A stretch of 64,000 nucleotides of DNA from Ilumatobacteraceae bacterium (GTDB lineage: Bacteria; Actinomycetota; Acidimicrobiia; Acidimicrobiales; Ilumatobacteraceae). Both the position numbers and the translations under genes were made by a program. Where the stretch lies: positions 18,963 through 82,962 of the forward strand of contig JAHEKY010000003.1 of NCBI GenBank assembly GCA_024644465.1, read 5' to 3'. Numbering within the stretch: position 1 is the first letter of the stretch; each line of letters opens with the position of its first letter. Positions 46,567-55,787 of this stretch are shown piece after piece. The notes beneath the pieces were generated by a model that searched no databases, was not told the DNA's origin, and worked only from the letters and a program-made list of their open reading frames with translations.

Positions 46567-47596
46567 CGAATTCCTCGACCCCGGTGTCGGCCACGTCGAA
46601 AACGACGGTGAGGCCGAGATCGAAGCGGGTCTGCGGCCCCGCGCGCTCGACGAATTCGTCGGCCAGCGGGAGCTGAAAGAGCATCTGTCGATCGTCATGG
46701 AGGCGGCTCGGCTGCGCGCGCAGCCGGTCGACCACCTGCTGTTCGCCGGTCCACCCGGGCTCGGCAAGACGACGCTGGCGGGGATCGTCGCGACGGAGAT
46801 GGGCGTGCAGCTGCACATCACGTCGGGGCCGGCCCTCGAACGGGCCGGGGACCTCGCCGCGATCCTGACCAAGCTCGAAGACGGCGACGTCCTCTTCATC
46901 GACGAGATCCATCGCCTCTCACGAGCGGTCGAGGAGATCCTCTATCCCGCGATGGAGGACTTTCAGCTCGACATCGTCGTCGGCAAGGGGCCCGCCGCGT
47001 CGAGCATCCGCCTGACGATGCCACCGTTCACGCTCGTCGGCGCGACGACGCGGACGGGGATGATCACCGGCCCGCTGCGCGACCGGTTCGGCCTGGTCGG
47101 GCGCCTCGACTACTACGACCACGAGGAACTGCAGGCGATCGTGGTGCGGGCGGCGGGAATCTTCGAGATCGCCATCGACGAGCGCGGCGCGTTCGAGATC
47201 GCGCGGCGGTCGCGGGGCACACCGCGCATCGCCAACCGACTGCTGCGGCGGGTGCGCGACTTCGCCGAGGTCCGCGCCGACGGGGAGATCACCGCGGCGG
47301 TCGCCGAGGAGGGTCTGGCGCTGTTCGGCGTCGACAACCGAGGCCTCGACAAGGTCGACCGCGCGCTGCTGACGGCGATGTGCGGTCAGTTCGGCGGTGG
47401 CCCGGTCGGGTTGTCGACGCTGGCGATCAGCGTCGGCGAGCAGCCGGAGACGGTCGAGGACGTCTACGAACCGTTCCTGATCACGCAGGGGATGATCGCG
47501 CGAACGCCGCGCGGCCGCGTCGCGCTCGCCGCCGCGTACGAACACGTCGGCATGACCCCACCCCGCAACGTCGAGCCGGATTCGCTGTTCGACTGA
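46559..47596 (+). CDS. ruvB: Holliday junction branch migration helicase RuvB
   Basis: AAA+ motor of the RuvAB complex. The 345-residue protein has [18 protein letters not shown], Walker [13 protein letters not shown] near residue 67, Walker [13 protein letters not shown] and sensor 1 [10 protein letters not shown]. The C-terminal winged helix has [22 protein letters not shown]. The GTG start lies inside ruvA. The order ruvC-ruvA-ruvB is standard. Confidence 0.97.
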   Translation: MRDEFLDPGVGHVENDGEAEIEAGLRPRALDEFVGQRELKEHLSIVMEAARLRAQPVDHLLFAGPPGLGKTTLAGIVATEMGVQLHITSGPALERAGDLAAILTKLEDGDVLFIDEIHRLSRAVEEILYPAMEDFQLDIVVGKGPAASSIRLTMPPFTLVGATTRTGMITGPLRDRFGLVGRLDYYDHEELQAIVVRAAGIFEIAIDERGAFEIARRSRGTPRIANRLLRRVRDFAEVRADGEITAAVAEEGLALFGVDNRGLDKVDRALLTAMCGQFGGGPVGLSTLAISVGEQPETVEDVYEPFLITQGMIARTPRGRVALAAAYEHVGMTPPRNVEPDSLFD

Positions 47597-47603
47597 CACC
47601 GCG

Positions 47604-47630
47604 TCAAAGTTGTGTCAGACACAACTTTGA
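47604..47630. repeat. Perfect 13-bp inverted repeat with 1-base centre between ruvB and queA
   Basis: Left arm TCAAAGTTGTGTC (47604-47616), centre A, right arm GACACAACTTTGA (47618-47630). It begins seven bases after the ruvB stop and ends ten bases before the queA -10. It is much more AT-rich than its surroundings. It could be an operator, a U-tract-less terminator for ruvCAB, or a copy of a dispersed short element. Confidence 0.85.
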
Positions 47631-47640
47631 CTCGGCGGCC

Positions 47641-47646
47641 TACCCT
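47641..47646 (+). promoter_or_regulatory. -10 element for leaderless queA
   Basis: TACCCT ends seven bases before GTG 47654, which is where the QueA family N-terminus begins. Confidence 0.5.
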
Positions 47647-47653
47647 CGCGGCC

Positions 47654-48676
47654 GTGCGCGTGTCCGACTTCGACTACGAGCTGCCGGAGGACCGGATCGC
47701 CCAGACGCCCGTCGAGCCGCGGGACAGTGCCCGGCTCCTCGTCGCAGGACCGCACGGGTCGGTCGAGCACCGTCACGTCAGCGACCTGCACTCGTTGCTG
47801 CGCCCCGGCGATCTGCTCGTGCTCAACGAGACGCGGGTGATCCCGGCCCGGTTGCGGTTACGACGCGCAACCGGTGGCGCGGCCGAAGTGCTGCTGCTCG
47901 AGGCGACCGATCCCGCCCGCCGGCGTTGGGAGGCACTCGTGCGGCCCGGCGGGAAGCTGCGCGTCGGCGAGCTGTTGCACCACGGCGGCGAACCGCTCGT
48001 GCGCGTCGGCGAGCGGACGGCGGCAGGGGACACGTTCTTCGTCGAGCTGATCGGCGACGAGGACCCGTTGACGATGCTCGGCGAGCACGGCGAGATGCCG
48101 TTGCCGCCGTACATCACGACCCGGCTCGCCGATCCCGACCGGTATCAGACCGTCTACGCGCGCCAGCCGGCCAGCGCCGCCGCACCGACCGCCGGTCTGC
48201 ACTTCACGTCGGAGCTGTTCGAGCGGTTGGCCGACGCCGGCGTCCGGACGGCAACGGTCGAGCTCGTCGTCGGGCTCGACACGTTCCAGCCGATCACCAC
48301 CGACGACCCGCTCGACCATCCGATGCACACGGAGCGGTACCGGGTCCCGCCGGAGACGATGGCCGCGTGCCGCCGAGCCGGCGCGGCCGGCGGACGGGTC
48401 GTCGCAGTGGGCACGACGGCGGTCCGCGCACTCGAGTCTGCGGCCGCCACCGGCGAGCTGTCCGGGCGGACCGAACTGTTCATCCACCGGGGATTCGAGT
48501 GGCAGGTCGTCGACATGCTGCTGACGAACTTCCACCTGCCGAAGACGACGCTGCTGATGATGGTCGACGCGTTCGTCGGCCCCCGGTGGCGCGACCTGTA
48601 TGCCGAAGCGTTGCGGGCCGGTTACCGCTTCCTCAGCTTCGGCGATGCGATGCTGCTCGAACGGGCGAGTCGGTAG
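47654..48676 (+). CDS. queA: S-adenosylmethionine:tRNA ribosyltransferase-isomerase QueA
   Basis: Adds epoxycyclopentane from SAM to preQ1-modified tRNA in queuosine synthesis. From GTG 47654 it has 340 residues, the normal length. The N-terminal VSDFDYELPEDRIAQTPVEP is diagnostic, followed by VLNETRVIPARL, PLPPYITTRLADPDRYQTVYA, AAPTAGLHFTSEL and TNFHLPKTTLLMMVDAF. A GTG at 47612 would place the palindrome inside the gene and is less likely. It is followed by tgt, its pathway partner. Confidence 0.94.
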   Translation: MRVSDFDYELPEDRIAQTPVEPRDSARLLVAGPHGSVEHRHVSDLHSLLRPGDLLVLNETRVIPARLRLRRATGGAAEVLLLEATDPARRRWEALVRPGGKLRVGELLHHGGEPLVRVGERTAAGDTFFVELIGDEDPLTMLGEHGEMPLPPYITTRLADPDRYQTVYARQPASAAAPTAGLHFTSELFERLADAGVRTATVELVVGLDTFQPITTDDPLDHPMHTERYRVPPETMAACRRAGAAGGRVVAVGTTAVRALESAAATGELSGRTELFIHRGFEWQVVDMLLTNFHLPKTTLLMMVDAFVGPRWRDLYAEALRAGYRFLSFGDAMLLERASR

Positions 48677-48679
48677 CGT
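48674..48679 (+). promoter_or_regulatory. -10 element for leaderless tgt
   Basis: TAGCGT, overlapping the queA stop, ends seven bases before the tgt ATG at 48687. Confidence 0.5.
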
Positions 48680-48686
48680 CGACCCG

Positions 48687-49784
48687 ATGCATCGGGTCGC
48701 CGTCGCCGTCGAGGCCGCCGCGGCCGCCGCGCGGGCGGCCTCCTCGACGACCGCCCGCGGCTCGTACACGACACCGCTGTTCATGCCGGTCGGGACCCGT
48801 GGCGCGATCAAGTATCTCAGCGCCGCCGACTACGAACGAGTCGGGGCCCAGATCGTGCTCGGCAACACGTACCACCTGATGCTCCGTCCGGGCGCGGAGT
48901 TGATCGAACGGTTCGGGGGCCTCGGATCCTTTGCCGGCTGGGACGGCCTGACCCTGACCGACTCGGGTGGCTTCCAGGTCTTCTCGCTCGACCCGTCGGT
49001 CGACGACGACGGCGTCACGTTCAAGAGCACCTACGACGGGTCGACCCACCGGTTCACCCCGGAGATCGCGGTCGACGTCCAGCAGCGCCTCGGCGCGGAC
49101 ATCCAGATGGTGCTCGACGTCTGCCCGCCCCTGCCGAGCCCTCCGGAGGTCGTCCGCCTGGCGGTGGAACGGACGAGCGCGTGGGCGGAGCGCGCCCGGC
49201 GGGTGCACAGCCGCACCGACCAGGCGTTGTTCGGCATCGTGCAGGGTGGCACCAGCGAGGCGCTGCGGGCCGAGAGCGCGCAGCGAACCGTCGCGCTCGG
49301 CTTCGACGGCTATGGCATCGGCGGGCTGTCGGTCGGCGAGTCGCGAGGCGAGATGCTCCCCGCGCTCGCCGCTGCGATCGACCATCTGCCGGCCGACCGG
49401 CCGCGCTACCTGATGGGCGTCGGTGACCCGGCGTCGCTGGTGGAGGCCGTCGCGCTCGGTGTCGACCAGTTCGACTGCGTGATGCAGACGCGCCTCGGAC
49501 GTCACGGCACTGCGCTCACGTCGGAGGGCCGGTTCCAGGCGAAGGCGGCACGCCACGCCGACGTCGACGCGCCGCTCGATGCGAACTGCCCGTGCGACGT
49601 CTGCGCCCGCCACAGCCGGGGTTACATCCGTCACCTCCTGCAGGTCGGCGAGCCGACGGCGTCGCGCTTGCTGTCGATCCACAACGTGGCGTGGACGATC
49701 GACCTGATGTCCCGGATGCGGGCGGCGATCCTCGACGGGACGTTCGCCCGGCTGCGATCCGACATCCTCGCCGTCTGGGGATGA
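48687..49784 (+). CDS. tgt: tRNA-guanine transglycosylase Tgt
   Basis: Exchanges the wobble guanine of GUN tRNAs for preQ1. The 365-residue TIM barrel has LGNTYHLMLRPG, the catalytic aspartate in LTDSGGFQVFSL near residue 91, GIVQGG, GIGGLSVGE, and the nucleophile aspartate in DQFDCVMQTR near residue 265. The zinc site is CPCDVCARHSRGYIRHL with the later SIHN histidine. Start ATG 48687 is supported by the -10 seven bases upstream. Together with queA it suggests that this organism makes queuosine. Confidence 0.95.
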   Translation: MHRVAVAVEAAAAAARAASSTTARGSYTTPLFMPVGTRGAIKYLSAADYERVGAQIVLGNTYHLMLRPGAELIERFGGLGSFAGWDGLTLTDSGGFQVFSLDPSVDDDGVTFKSTYDGSTHRFTPEIAVDVQQRLGADIQMVLDVCPPLPSPPEVVRLAVERTSAWAERARRVHSRTDQALFGIVQGGTSEALRAESAQRTVALGFDGYGIGGLSVGESRGEMLPALAAAIDHLPADRPRYLMGVGDPASLVEAVALGVDQFDCVMQTRLGRHGTALTSEGRFQAKAARHADVDAPLDANCPCDVCARHSRGYIRHLLQVGEPTASRLLSIHNVAWTIDLMSRMRAAILDGTFARLRSDILAVWG

Positions 49785-49808
49785 CCGCGGTCTGGCCGTT
49801 CACAGCGG

Positions 49809-49814
49809 TAGGAT
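49809..49814 (+). promoter_or_regulatory. -10 element for yajC
   Basis: TAGGAT ends 11 bases before ATG 49826; a leader of about four bases is predicted. Confidence 0.45.
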
Positions 49815-49825
49815 CGCTCGCCGAT

Positions 49826-50203
49826 ATGTCCTCAACGTTCGCGACCATCCTCTTCGCCGACGCCGGCTTCGCCAGCGCCGGTGGTTCCAGCAGTGGCTCG
49901 ATTCTGTCGTTCCTGTTCCTGCCGCTGATCCTGCTGGCGATGTACTTCTTCATGATCCGTCCGCAGCGGCGGCGGATGCGCGAGCAGCAGCTCTTGCAGC
50001 AGTCGATCACCGTCGGCCAGGAGATCGTGACGACGTCAGGGATCTTCGGCACGATCACCGGGGAGGACGGCGACAACCGCTTCTGGCTGGAGGTCGACGA
50101 CGATGTGCAGATCCGCATCGCGCGCGCCGCCATTCAGAGCGTCGTCGTTGCCGATGACGACGACTCGGCGACGGCCGATGCCTCGGCATCGACCGAGGAC
50201 TGA
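49826..50203 (+). CDS. yajC: Preprotein translocase subunit YajC
   Basis: Small accessory subunit of the SecDF-YajC complex. From ATG 49826 it has 125 residues: one membrane helix (about 25-45, LSFLFLPLILLAMYFFMI) followed at once by RPQRRRMREQQ, then VTTSGIFGTITGEDGDNRFWLEV, the conserved YajC domain, and an acidic tail. An ATG at 49781, overlapping the tgt stop (ATGA), is an alternative start that adds 15 residues. Confidence 0.9.
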   Translation: MSSTFATILFADAGFASAGGSSSGSILSFLFLPLILLAMYFFMIRPQRRRMREQQLLQQSITVGQEIVTTSGIFGTITGEDGDNRFWLEVDDDVQIRIARAAIQSVVVADDDDSATADASASTED

Positions 50204-50212
50204 ATCGACTCG

Positions 50213-51742
50213 ATGCGACGTCGTCTGTGGTTCTCGCTCGTCGGGACCATCATCGCTGCGATCGGGGCGCTGGTCTTCAACATCGCGACCGACAACACCC
50301 CGATCCTCGGGCTCGACCTGCAGGGTGGCGTGTCGGTCATCCTCGCCCCGGAAGAGGGGGCGAGCGGTGAGGACCTCACCGTCGTGCGCGACCTCGTGCG
50401 GACGTCGCTCGAGCGGCGCGGTGTCGCCGAACCCGACGTCCGTGTCCAGGGTTCGAACGTCGTCGTCGATCTCCCCGGCGTGAAGGACCAGCAACAGGCG
50501 CTCGAGAGCGTCAGCGTCTCGGGCATCGTGACGCTGCGACCGGTGCTGAACTTCTCCAGTTGCTCGCTCGGCACGACGGAACCGACGATCACGACCGACG
50601 CCGGCGAGGAGGTGCCGCCGGCCGAACCGGCCTCGTTCCGCCGCGCCCCGGTCGACACCGAACCCGAGCCGACCAGCTCCGACGACACGCCCGACGAAAC
50701 CCCAGACGAAACCCCCGACACGGTGCCGTCGTTGGAGGATCTCGGCTCGCTCGGCACGCCGGGCGCCCAGTTCCTGCCGACGCTCGACGGCGGTGCGCTC
50801 TGCGTCGGCGCGGTCCAGCTCGGCGCGACCGGCGAGGTCTTCGCTCGGGACAGTGCCTCGACCGTGCTCCAGGACGGGTGGGGTGTCTCCGTCGACCTGC
50901 GCAGCGACGGTCAGATCGCGTGGAACTCGCTGGCCACCCAGTGCTTCAACCGCCAGCCAACGTGCCCGTCGACCGGCGTCGACTTCAACGGCTCGCCCCG
51001 GCCGGGCCAGATCGCGATCATCCTCGACGACGTCATCCAGTCGGCCCCCGCGGTGAACGCACCGACGTTCGACGGGGCGGTGTCGATCACCGGCAGTTTC
51101 TCCGAGACCGAGGCGCGGCAGCTGACCGACGTCCTGAACCGGGGCGCCTTCCCCGTGCAGGTCACGCCGCAGGAGGCCCGCACCGTCTCGGCGTCGGCGG
51201 GCAGCGACTCGCTCAACGCGGCGATCATCGCCGGGCTGATCGGCATGGGTCTCGTGCTGACGTTCCTGATCTTCTACTACCGCTGGCTGGCGCTCGTGAT
51301 CGTCGGTGGTCTCGTGGTCTGGGCGGCGACCGTGTTCAGCGCCGCCTCGTTCGTGTCGGGCTGGACGAACTACGCCCTGAGCCTCGCGGGTGTCACCGGC
51401 ATCATCGTCGCGATCGGCGTCACCGTCGACAGCTACGTCGTCTTCTTCGAGCGGATGAAGGACGAGATCCGCAACGGCAGGACATTGCGCAACGCGGCGC
51501 CGCGCAGCTTCAAGAGCACGTGGCGCACGATCTGGTCCGCGGACCTGGTGTCCGTGCTCGGTGCACTGATCCTGTTCTCGCTCAGCGTCGGCTCGGTGCG
51601 CGGGTTCGCGCTGTACCTCGGCATCACGACGCTGTGCGACCTCGTCGTCTGCTTCTTCTTCACCCGGCCGGCCGTGCTGCTGATCGCGCGCAGCAAGTTC
51701 ATGGTCGGCAGACGCGCCTTCGGTCTGGATGTGGCGTCATGA
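50213..51742 (+). CDS. secD: Protein translocase subunit SecD
   Basis: RND-type subunit that uses the proton gradient to help pull proteins across the membrane. The 509-residue protein begins with a membrane helix followed by LGLDLQGGVSV, the SecD signature. The large extracytoplasmic domain has LRPVLNF and RPGQIAIILDDVIQSAP, and five further helices include the NAAIIAGLIGMGLVL and GITGIIVAIG-type segments. An Asp/Pro/Thr-rich insert (DETPDETPD) near residues 145-170 is low-complexity. The stop overlaps secF (ATGA). Confidence 0.95.
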   Translation: MRRRLWFSLVGTIIAAIGALVFNIATDNTPILGLDLQGGVSVILAPEEGASGEDLTVVRDLVRTSLERRGVAEPDVRVQGSNVVVDLPGVKDQQQALESVSVSGIVTLRPVLNFSSCSLGTTEPTITTDAGEEVPPAEPASFRRAPVDTEPEPTSSDDTPDETPDETPDTVPSLEDLGSLGTPGAQFLPTLDGGALCVGAVQLGATGEVFARDSASTVLQDGWGVSVDLRSDGQIAWNSLATQCFNRQPTCPSTGVDFNGSPRPGQIAIILDDVIQSAPAVNAPTFDGAVSITGSFSETEARQLTDVLNRGAFPVQVTPQEARTVSASAGSDSLNAAIIAGLIGMGLVLTFLIFYYRWLALVIVGGLVVWAATVFSAASFVSGWTNYALSLAGVTGIIVAIGVTVDSYVVFFERMKDEIRNGRTLRNAAPRSFKSTWRTIWSADLVSVLGALILFSLSVGSVRGFALYLGITTLCDLVVCFFFTRPAVLLIARSKFMVGRRAFGLDVAS

Positions 51743-52926
51743 GCCGCGCCGACCACATCGCGTCGACCCGTCTCGGCCGGCTGTACCGCGGCCAGACCGC
51801 CGTCGACTTCTACGCGAAGCGCAAGTTCAGCCTGGTCATGGCGGCGCTGATCGTGCTGGTCACCGTCGGGTCGCTGTTCACCCGAGGGCTCAACCTCGGC
51901 CTCGACTTCGAAGGTGGCGACGCGTGGGACATCCCGGCGAGCGAGACGTTCGGGGTCGACGAGGCCGCCGACGTGCTCACCGACAACGGCGTGTCGACCG
52001 TCGGGGCGCGGATCCAGCGTCGGTCGTCCGATGCGAACGACCTGATCACCGTCCAGATCGAGGAGGTCCCCACCGCGGTCGCCGATGCGCTCACCGAGGA
52101 GTTCGCGGCCGCCGCAGGGGTCGAGGCTGCCGACATCAGCTTCTCGTTCACCAGTTCCACCTGGGGTGGCGAGATCACCGAGAAGGCCGTCCGCGCGCTG
52201 ATCATCTTCCTGTTCGTCGTGTCGATCTTCATCTCGCTGCGCTTCGAGTGGCGGATGGCGGCCACCGCGCTCGCCGCGATGGTCCACGACGTCATCGTCG
52301 TCGTCGGGGCGTACGCGGTGTTCGCATTCGAAGTGACACCGGCAACGGTCATCGCGTTCCTGACGATTCTGGGCTACTCGCTCTACGACACGATCGTGGT
52401 GTTCGACCGCGTCAAGGAGAACGAGGGCAAGTACGCCGGCGTGCGCATGCCGTACGAGGACATCGTGAACATCTCGATGAACCAGGTGCTGATGCGTTCG
52501 ATCAACACGAGTCTGTCGTCGATCCTGCCGGTCATCTCGCTGCTGCTGATCGGTTCCGGTCTGCTCGGGGCCGTGACGCTGCGCGAGTTCGGTCTCGCAC
52601 TGCTGATCGGCATGATCTCCGGCATCTACTCGTCGATCTTCGTCGCGACGCCACTGCTCGCCGGCCTGAAGGCGAAGATCGGCCGCAAGTCTCGCCGGGA
52701 GCGGCTGACCGGTGACAACCTGCGTGCTGCGGTCATCGGTTCCGGCGTGACCGGGCGGCTGGCAACGAAGCTGCCGGATGCACCCGATGGAGACACGGCC
52801 GAGCCGGCGCTCGTCGGTGGGCGCCGTTCCTCGCACGACGACGAGGAACGAACGGCGGCGGTGCACGCTCCGGCCGAGCGGCTGCTGACCCACCCGCCGA
52901 GGCCCCGCAAGAAGAAGCGCCGCTGA
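51739..52926 (+). CDS. secF: Protein translocase subunit SecF
   Basis: Partner of SecD. From ATG 51739 it has 395 residues: RGLNLGLDFEGGDAWDI after the first helix, five more helices with ALAAMVHDVIVVVGAYAVF, TILGYSLYDTIVVFDRVKEN near residue 211, and SINTSLSSILPV, all characteristic. The usual FxGG reads FEGG. The C-terminal 85 residues form a cytoplasmic tail ending in a very basic RPRKKKRR. Confidence 0.95.
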   Translation: MSRADHIASTRLGRLYRGQTAVDFYAKRKFSLVMAALIVLVTVGSLFTRGLNLGLDFEGGDAWDIPASETFGVDEAADVLTDNGVSTVGARIQRRSSDANDLITVQIEEVPTAVADALTEEFAAAAGVEAADISFSFTSSTWGGEITEKAVRALIIFLFVVSIFISLRFEWRMAATALAAMVHDVIVVVGAYAVFAFEVTPATVIAFLTILGYSLYDTIVVFDRVKENEGKYAGVRMPYEDIVNISMNQVLMRSINTSLSSILPVISLLLIGSGLLGAVTLREFGLALLIGMISGIYSSIFVATPLLAGLKAKIGRKSRRERLTGDNLRAAVIGSGVTGRLATKLPDAPDGDTAEPALVGGRRSSHDDEERTAAVHAPAERLLTHPPRPRKKKRR

Positions 52927-52959
52927 CCGGCGGTCGAGCCGCCGCGGGCGCACCGGCGA

Positions 52960-52965
52960 TAACCT
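52960..52965 (+). promoter_or_regulatory. -10 element for leaderless apt
   Basis: TAACCT ends six bases before the apt ATG at 52972. Confidence 0.55.
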
Positions 52966-52971
52966 CGGCGC

Positions 52972-53499
52972 ATGACAGCTGATCACGGCGCGCTCCGGAG
53001 CTTCGTCCGCGACATCGCCGACTATCCCGTGGACGGTGTCACGTTTCGCGACATCACGCCGCTGCTGGGTGACTCGGCTGCGCTCGCGTCGGCCGTCAAC
53101 GGCATCGTCGACGAGTTCGGCGGCGTGGCGATCGACCGCGTCGTCGGCGTCGAGGCCCGGGGCTTCATCTTCGGCGCCGCGGTCGCGTACCGGGCGGGGG
53201 CCGGGTTCGTCCCGGTCCGCAAGGCGGGCAAGCTCCCCTGGGCGGTCGTCCGTGAGGAGTACAAGCTCGAGTACGGCACCGACAAGCTCGAGATCCACCG
53301 CGACGCGATCCATCCGGGCGAACGCATCCTGATCGTCGACGACGTGCTCGCCACCGGCGGCACCGCGGCGGCGACCGCAACACTCGTCGAGACGCTCGGC
53401 GGGCTGGTCGTCGGCCTCGCGTTCCTCCTGGAACTCGAGGAGCTCGCCGGCCGTTCCAAGCTCGGCGAACGGTCCGTGAAGTCACTGCTGACGTACTGA
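52972..53499 (+). CDS. apt: Adenine phosphoribosyltransferase
   Basis: Purine salvage enzyme making AMP from adenine and PRPP. The 175-residue type I phosphoribosyltransferase has DYPVDGVTFRDITPLL at the N-terminus, GVEARGFIFGAAVAYR, VRKAGKLPW, and the PRPP loop ILIVDDVLATGGTAAA near residue 120. It lies between secF and rel, as in many actinobacteria (secD-secF-apt-rel), with two bases to rel. Confidence 0.95.
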   Translation: MTADHGALRSFVRDIADYPVDGVTFRDITPLLGDSAALASAVNGIVDEFGGVAIDRVVGVEARGFIFGAAVAYRAGAGFVPVRKAGKLPWAVVREEYKLEYGTDKLEIHRDAIHPGERILIVDDVLATGGTAAATATLVETLGGLVVGLAFLLELEELAGRSKLGERSVKSLLTY

Positions 53500-53501
53500 C
53501 G

Positions 53502-55742
53502 ATGGGCACGGTCGATCGAGTACTCCCATGGAGGCGGACTCCGACCACGCCGACCGCTGTCGAACTCGCGCCGCTGCTCGGGGCGTATCGCCGCCGCCAC
53601 CCGAAGGCGCCGATCAGCATGATCAACCGCGCCTACCGGGTCGCCGCGGAAGCCCATCACGCCCAACGACGCGGTAGCGGCGAGAGCTACATCAACCACC
53701 CGCTGGCGGTCGCGCAGATCGTGGCCGACATCGGTCTCGACGACGTGTCCGTCGCGGCTGCGCTGCTGCACGACGCGGTCGAGGACACCGAGATCACCGT
53801 TGCCGACGTCGAGCGCGAGTTCGGCGCGGCCGTCGCCGCGATCGTCGACGGCGTCACGAAGCTGGAGCGCATCCGGTTCGACAGCCGCGAGGAACAGCAG
53901 GCGGCGACGATGCGCAAGATGCTCGTCGCGATGGCGAAGGACCTGCGCGTGCTGATCATCAAGCTCGCCGACCGGTTGCACAACATGCGCACGATCGCCG
54001 CGATGCCGCTGGAGAAGCAGCAACGCATCGCGCAGGAGACGATGGACATCTACGCGCCGCTGGCCCACCGGCTCGGGATGCAGGAGATGAAGCAGCAGCT
54101 CGAAGACCTGTCGTTCGCGGCGCTTCACCCGAAGCGCTTCGCCGAACTCGACCATCTCGTGAGCAGCCGGGCCCCCGAGCGCGACGTGTATCTCGCCCGC
54201 TCGGTGGCGGAGGTCCGCGCCCGGCTCGCCGAGCTCGGTATCGACGCCGACGTGACCGGGCGGGGCAAGCACCTCTGGAGCATCTACGAAAAGATGGTCG
54301 TCAAGAGCCGCGACTTCGACGAGATCTTCGATCTCGTCGCCGTCCGCGTGATCGTCGACTCGATGAAGGACTGCTACGCCGCGCTCGGCTGCATCCACGG
54401 GCGCTGGCGGCCGATCGTCGGCCGCTTCAAGGACTACATCGCGATGCCGAAGTTCAACCTCTACCAGAGTCTGCACACGACCGTGATCGGCCCGGCCGGC
54501 AAGCCGATCGAAGTCCAGATCCGGACCAAGGAGATGCACCAGCGCGCGGAATGGGGCGTCGCCGCCCACTGGGCGTACAAGGACGGAGCCGAGAAGGCGC
54601 AGGACATCGACTGGCTCAACCGGATCATCGACTGGCAGGAGGAGGTCTCGGACCCTGCGCAGTTCATGGAGGGGCTGAAGACCGACCTCGATCAGGACGA
54701 GGTCTTCGTGTTCACGCCCAAGGGCCGCGTGATCACGTTGCCCGTCGGCTCGACGACGGTCGACTTCGCGTACGCCGTGCACACCGAAGTCGGCCACGCC
54801 TGCATCGGCGCGAAGGTCAACGGGCGGCTCGTCTCGCTCGACCACGTCGTGCAGAGCGGCGACAACATCGAGATCTTCACGTCGAAGGTCGAGACGGCCG
54901 GGCCGTCGCAGGACTGGCTGGCGTTCGTCGCGTCGCCGCGCGCGCGTAACAAGATCCGGCAGTGGTTCAGCCGGGAGCGCCGGCTCGACACGATCGAAGC
55001 CGGCCGGGACGACCTCGCCGACTGGCTGCGCCGCGAGCGGCTCCCCGTCCAGCGGGTGTGGAAGTCGCAGGAGTTGACCGACGTGATCGCCGAGTTGAGC
55101 TACGTCGATCTCGACGCGCTGCTGCAGGCGATCGGTGAGCATCACGTCTCCGCGCAGAGCGTGGCGCAGAAGATCGCCAAGGGCTTCCGGGGCGGCGAGG
55201 AGGCCGAGCAGCTGCCGGCGACCGTCGACAAGCCGCGGCGAGCCGAGCGCGACGGTGACTCGACCTCCGTCGGCGTCCATGTCGAGGGGCTCGACGACGT
55301 CATGGTGCGCTTCGCCAACTGCTGTACACCGGTGCCGGGTGACTCGATCATCGGGTTCGTCACCCGCGGCCGTGGGGTCAGCGTGCACCGCACCGACTGT
55401 GCGAACGCCGTGTCGCTGATGGCCGAGCAGGCGACGCGGCTGATCGAGGTCGAGTGGGATCGCGAAGAGCGCTCCGACGCGACGTACATCGCGGCGGTCG
55501 AGGTCGTCGCGTTCGACCGGGCCAAACTGCTGCGCGATGTCGCGGTCGCCCTCGCCGATCACCAGATCAACATCGTGTCGTCGCAGTCGATCACGGGGAC
55601 CGACCGCGTCGCCAAGATGCGGTTCGAGTTCGAACTGGTCGACGCGACACATCTCGATGCGGTGCTGCGCACGATCAAGGGGATCGACTCGGTCTACGAC
55701 GCATACCGGTTGATCCCCGGCGCCACGTCGAACGCGTCCTGA
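53502..55742 (+). CDS. rel: Bifunctional (p)ppGpp synthetase/hydrolase Rel
   Basis: Stringent-response enzyme. The HD hydrolase domain has AHHAQRRGSGESYINHPLAV and ALLHDAVEDTEIT near residue 89, so hydrolysis looks intact. The synthetase domain has RGKHLWSIYEKM, the FDLVAVRVI segment and KFNLYQSLHTTVIG near residue 320. TGS (FVFTPKGRVITLPVGSTTVDFAYAVH), a zinc-finger/CC region (FANCCTPVPGDSIIG) and ACT (VVAFDRAKLLRDVAVALADH) follow. The 746-residue length is normal. It is the only rel/spoT-type gene in the window. Confidence 0.96.
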   Translation: MGTVDRVLPWRRTPTTPTAVELAPLLGAYRRRHPKAPISMINRAYRVAAEAHHAQRRGSGESYINHPLAVAQIVADIGLDDVSVAAALLHDAVEDTEITVADVEREFGAAVAAIVDGVTKLERIRFDSREEQQAATMRKMLVAMAKDLRVLIIKLADRLHNMRTIAAMPLEKQQRIAQETMDIYAPLAHRLGMQEMKQQLEDLSFAALHPKRFAELDHLVSSRAPERDVYLARSVAEVRARLAELGIDADVTGRGKHLWSIYEKMVVKSRDFDEIFDLVAVRVIVDSMKDCYAALGCIHGRWRPIVGRFKDYIAMPKFNLYQSLHTTVIGPAGKPIEVQIRTKEMHQRAEWGVAAHWAYKDGAEKAQDIDWLNRIIDWQEEVSDPAQFMEGLKTDLDQDEVFVFTPKGRVITLPVGSTTVDFAYAVHTEVGHACIGAKVNGRLVSLDHVVQSGDNIEIFTSKVETAGPSQDWLAFVASPRARNKIRQWFSRERRLDTIEAGRDDLADWLRRERLPVQRVWKSQELTDVIAELSYVDLDALLQAIGEHHVSAQSVAQKIAKGFRGGEEAEQLPATVDKPRRAERDGDSTSVGVHVEGLDDVMVRFANCCTPVPGDSIIGFVTRGRGVSVHRTDCANAVSLMAEQATRLIEVEWDREERSDATYIAAVEVVAFDRAKLLRDVAVALADHQINIVSSQSITGTDRVAKMRFEFELVDATHLDAVLRTIKGIDSVYDAYRLIPGATSNAS

Positions 55743-55773
55743 ACGGTTGCCGCCGGGGCGCCACCCGCGCCGG

Positions 55774-55779
55774 TAACCT
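55774..55779 (+). promoter_or_regulatory. -10 element for leaderless hisS
   Basis: TAACCT ends eight bases before GTG 55788. The last T also begins an in-frame TTG, which is therefore unlikely to be the start. Confidence 0.5.
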
Positions 55780-55787
55780 TGCGCGCC

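Noticed and set aside
47612..47653. Upstream GTG start for queA
   Set aside because: It would put the palindrome and the -10 inside the gene; the family N-terminus begins at GTG 47654.
55779..55787. TTG start for hisS
   Set aside because: The TTG overlaps the last base of the TAACCT element; GTG 55788 has correct leaderless spacing.
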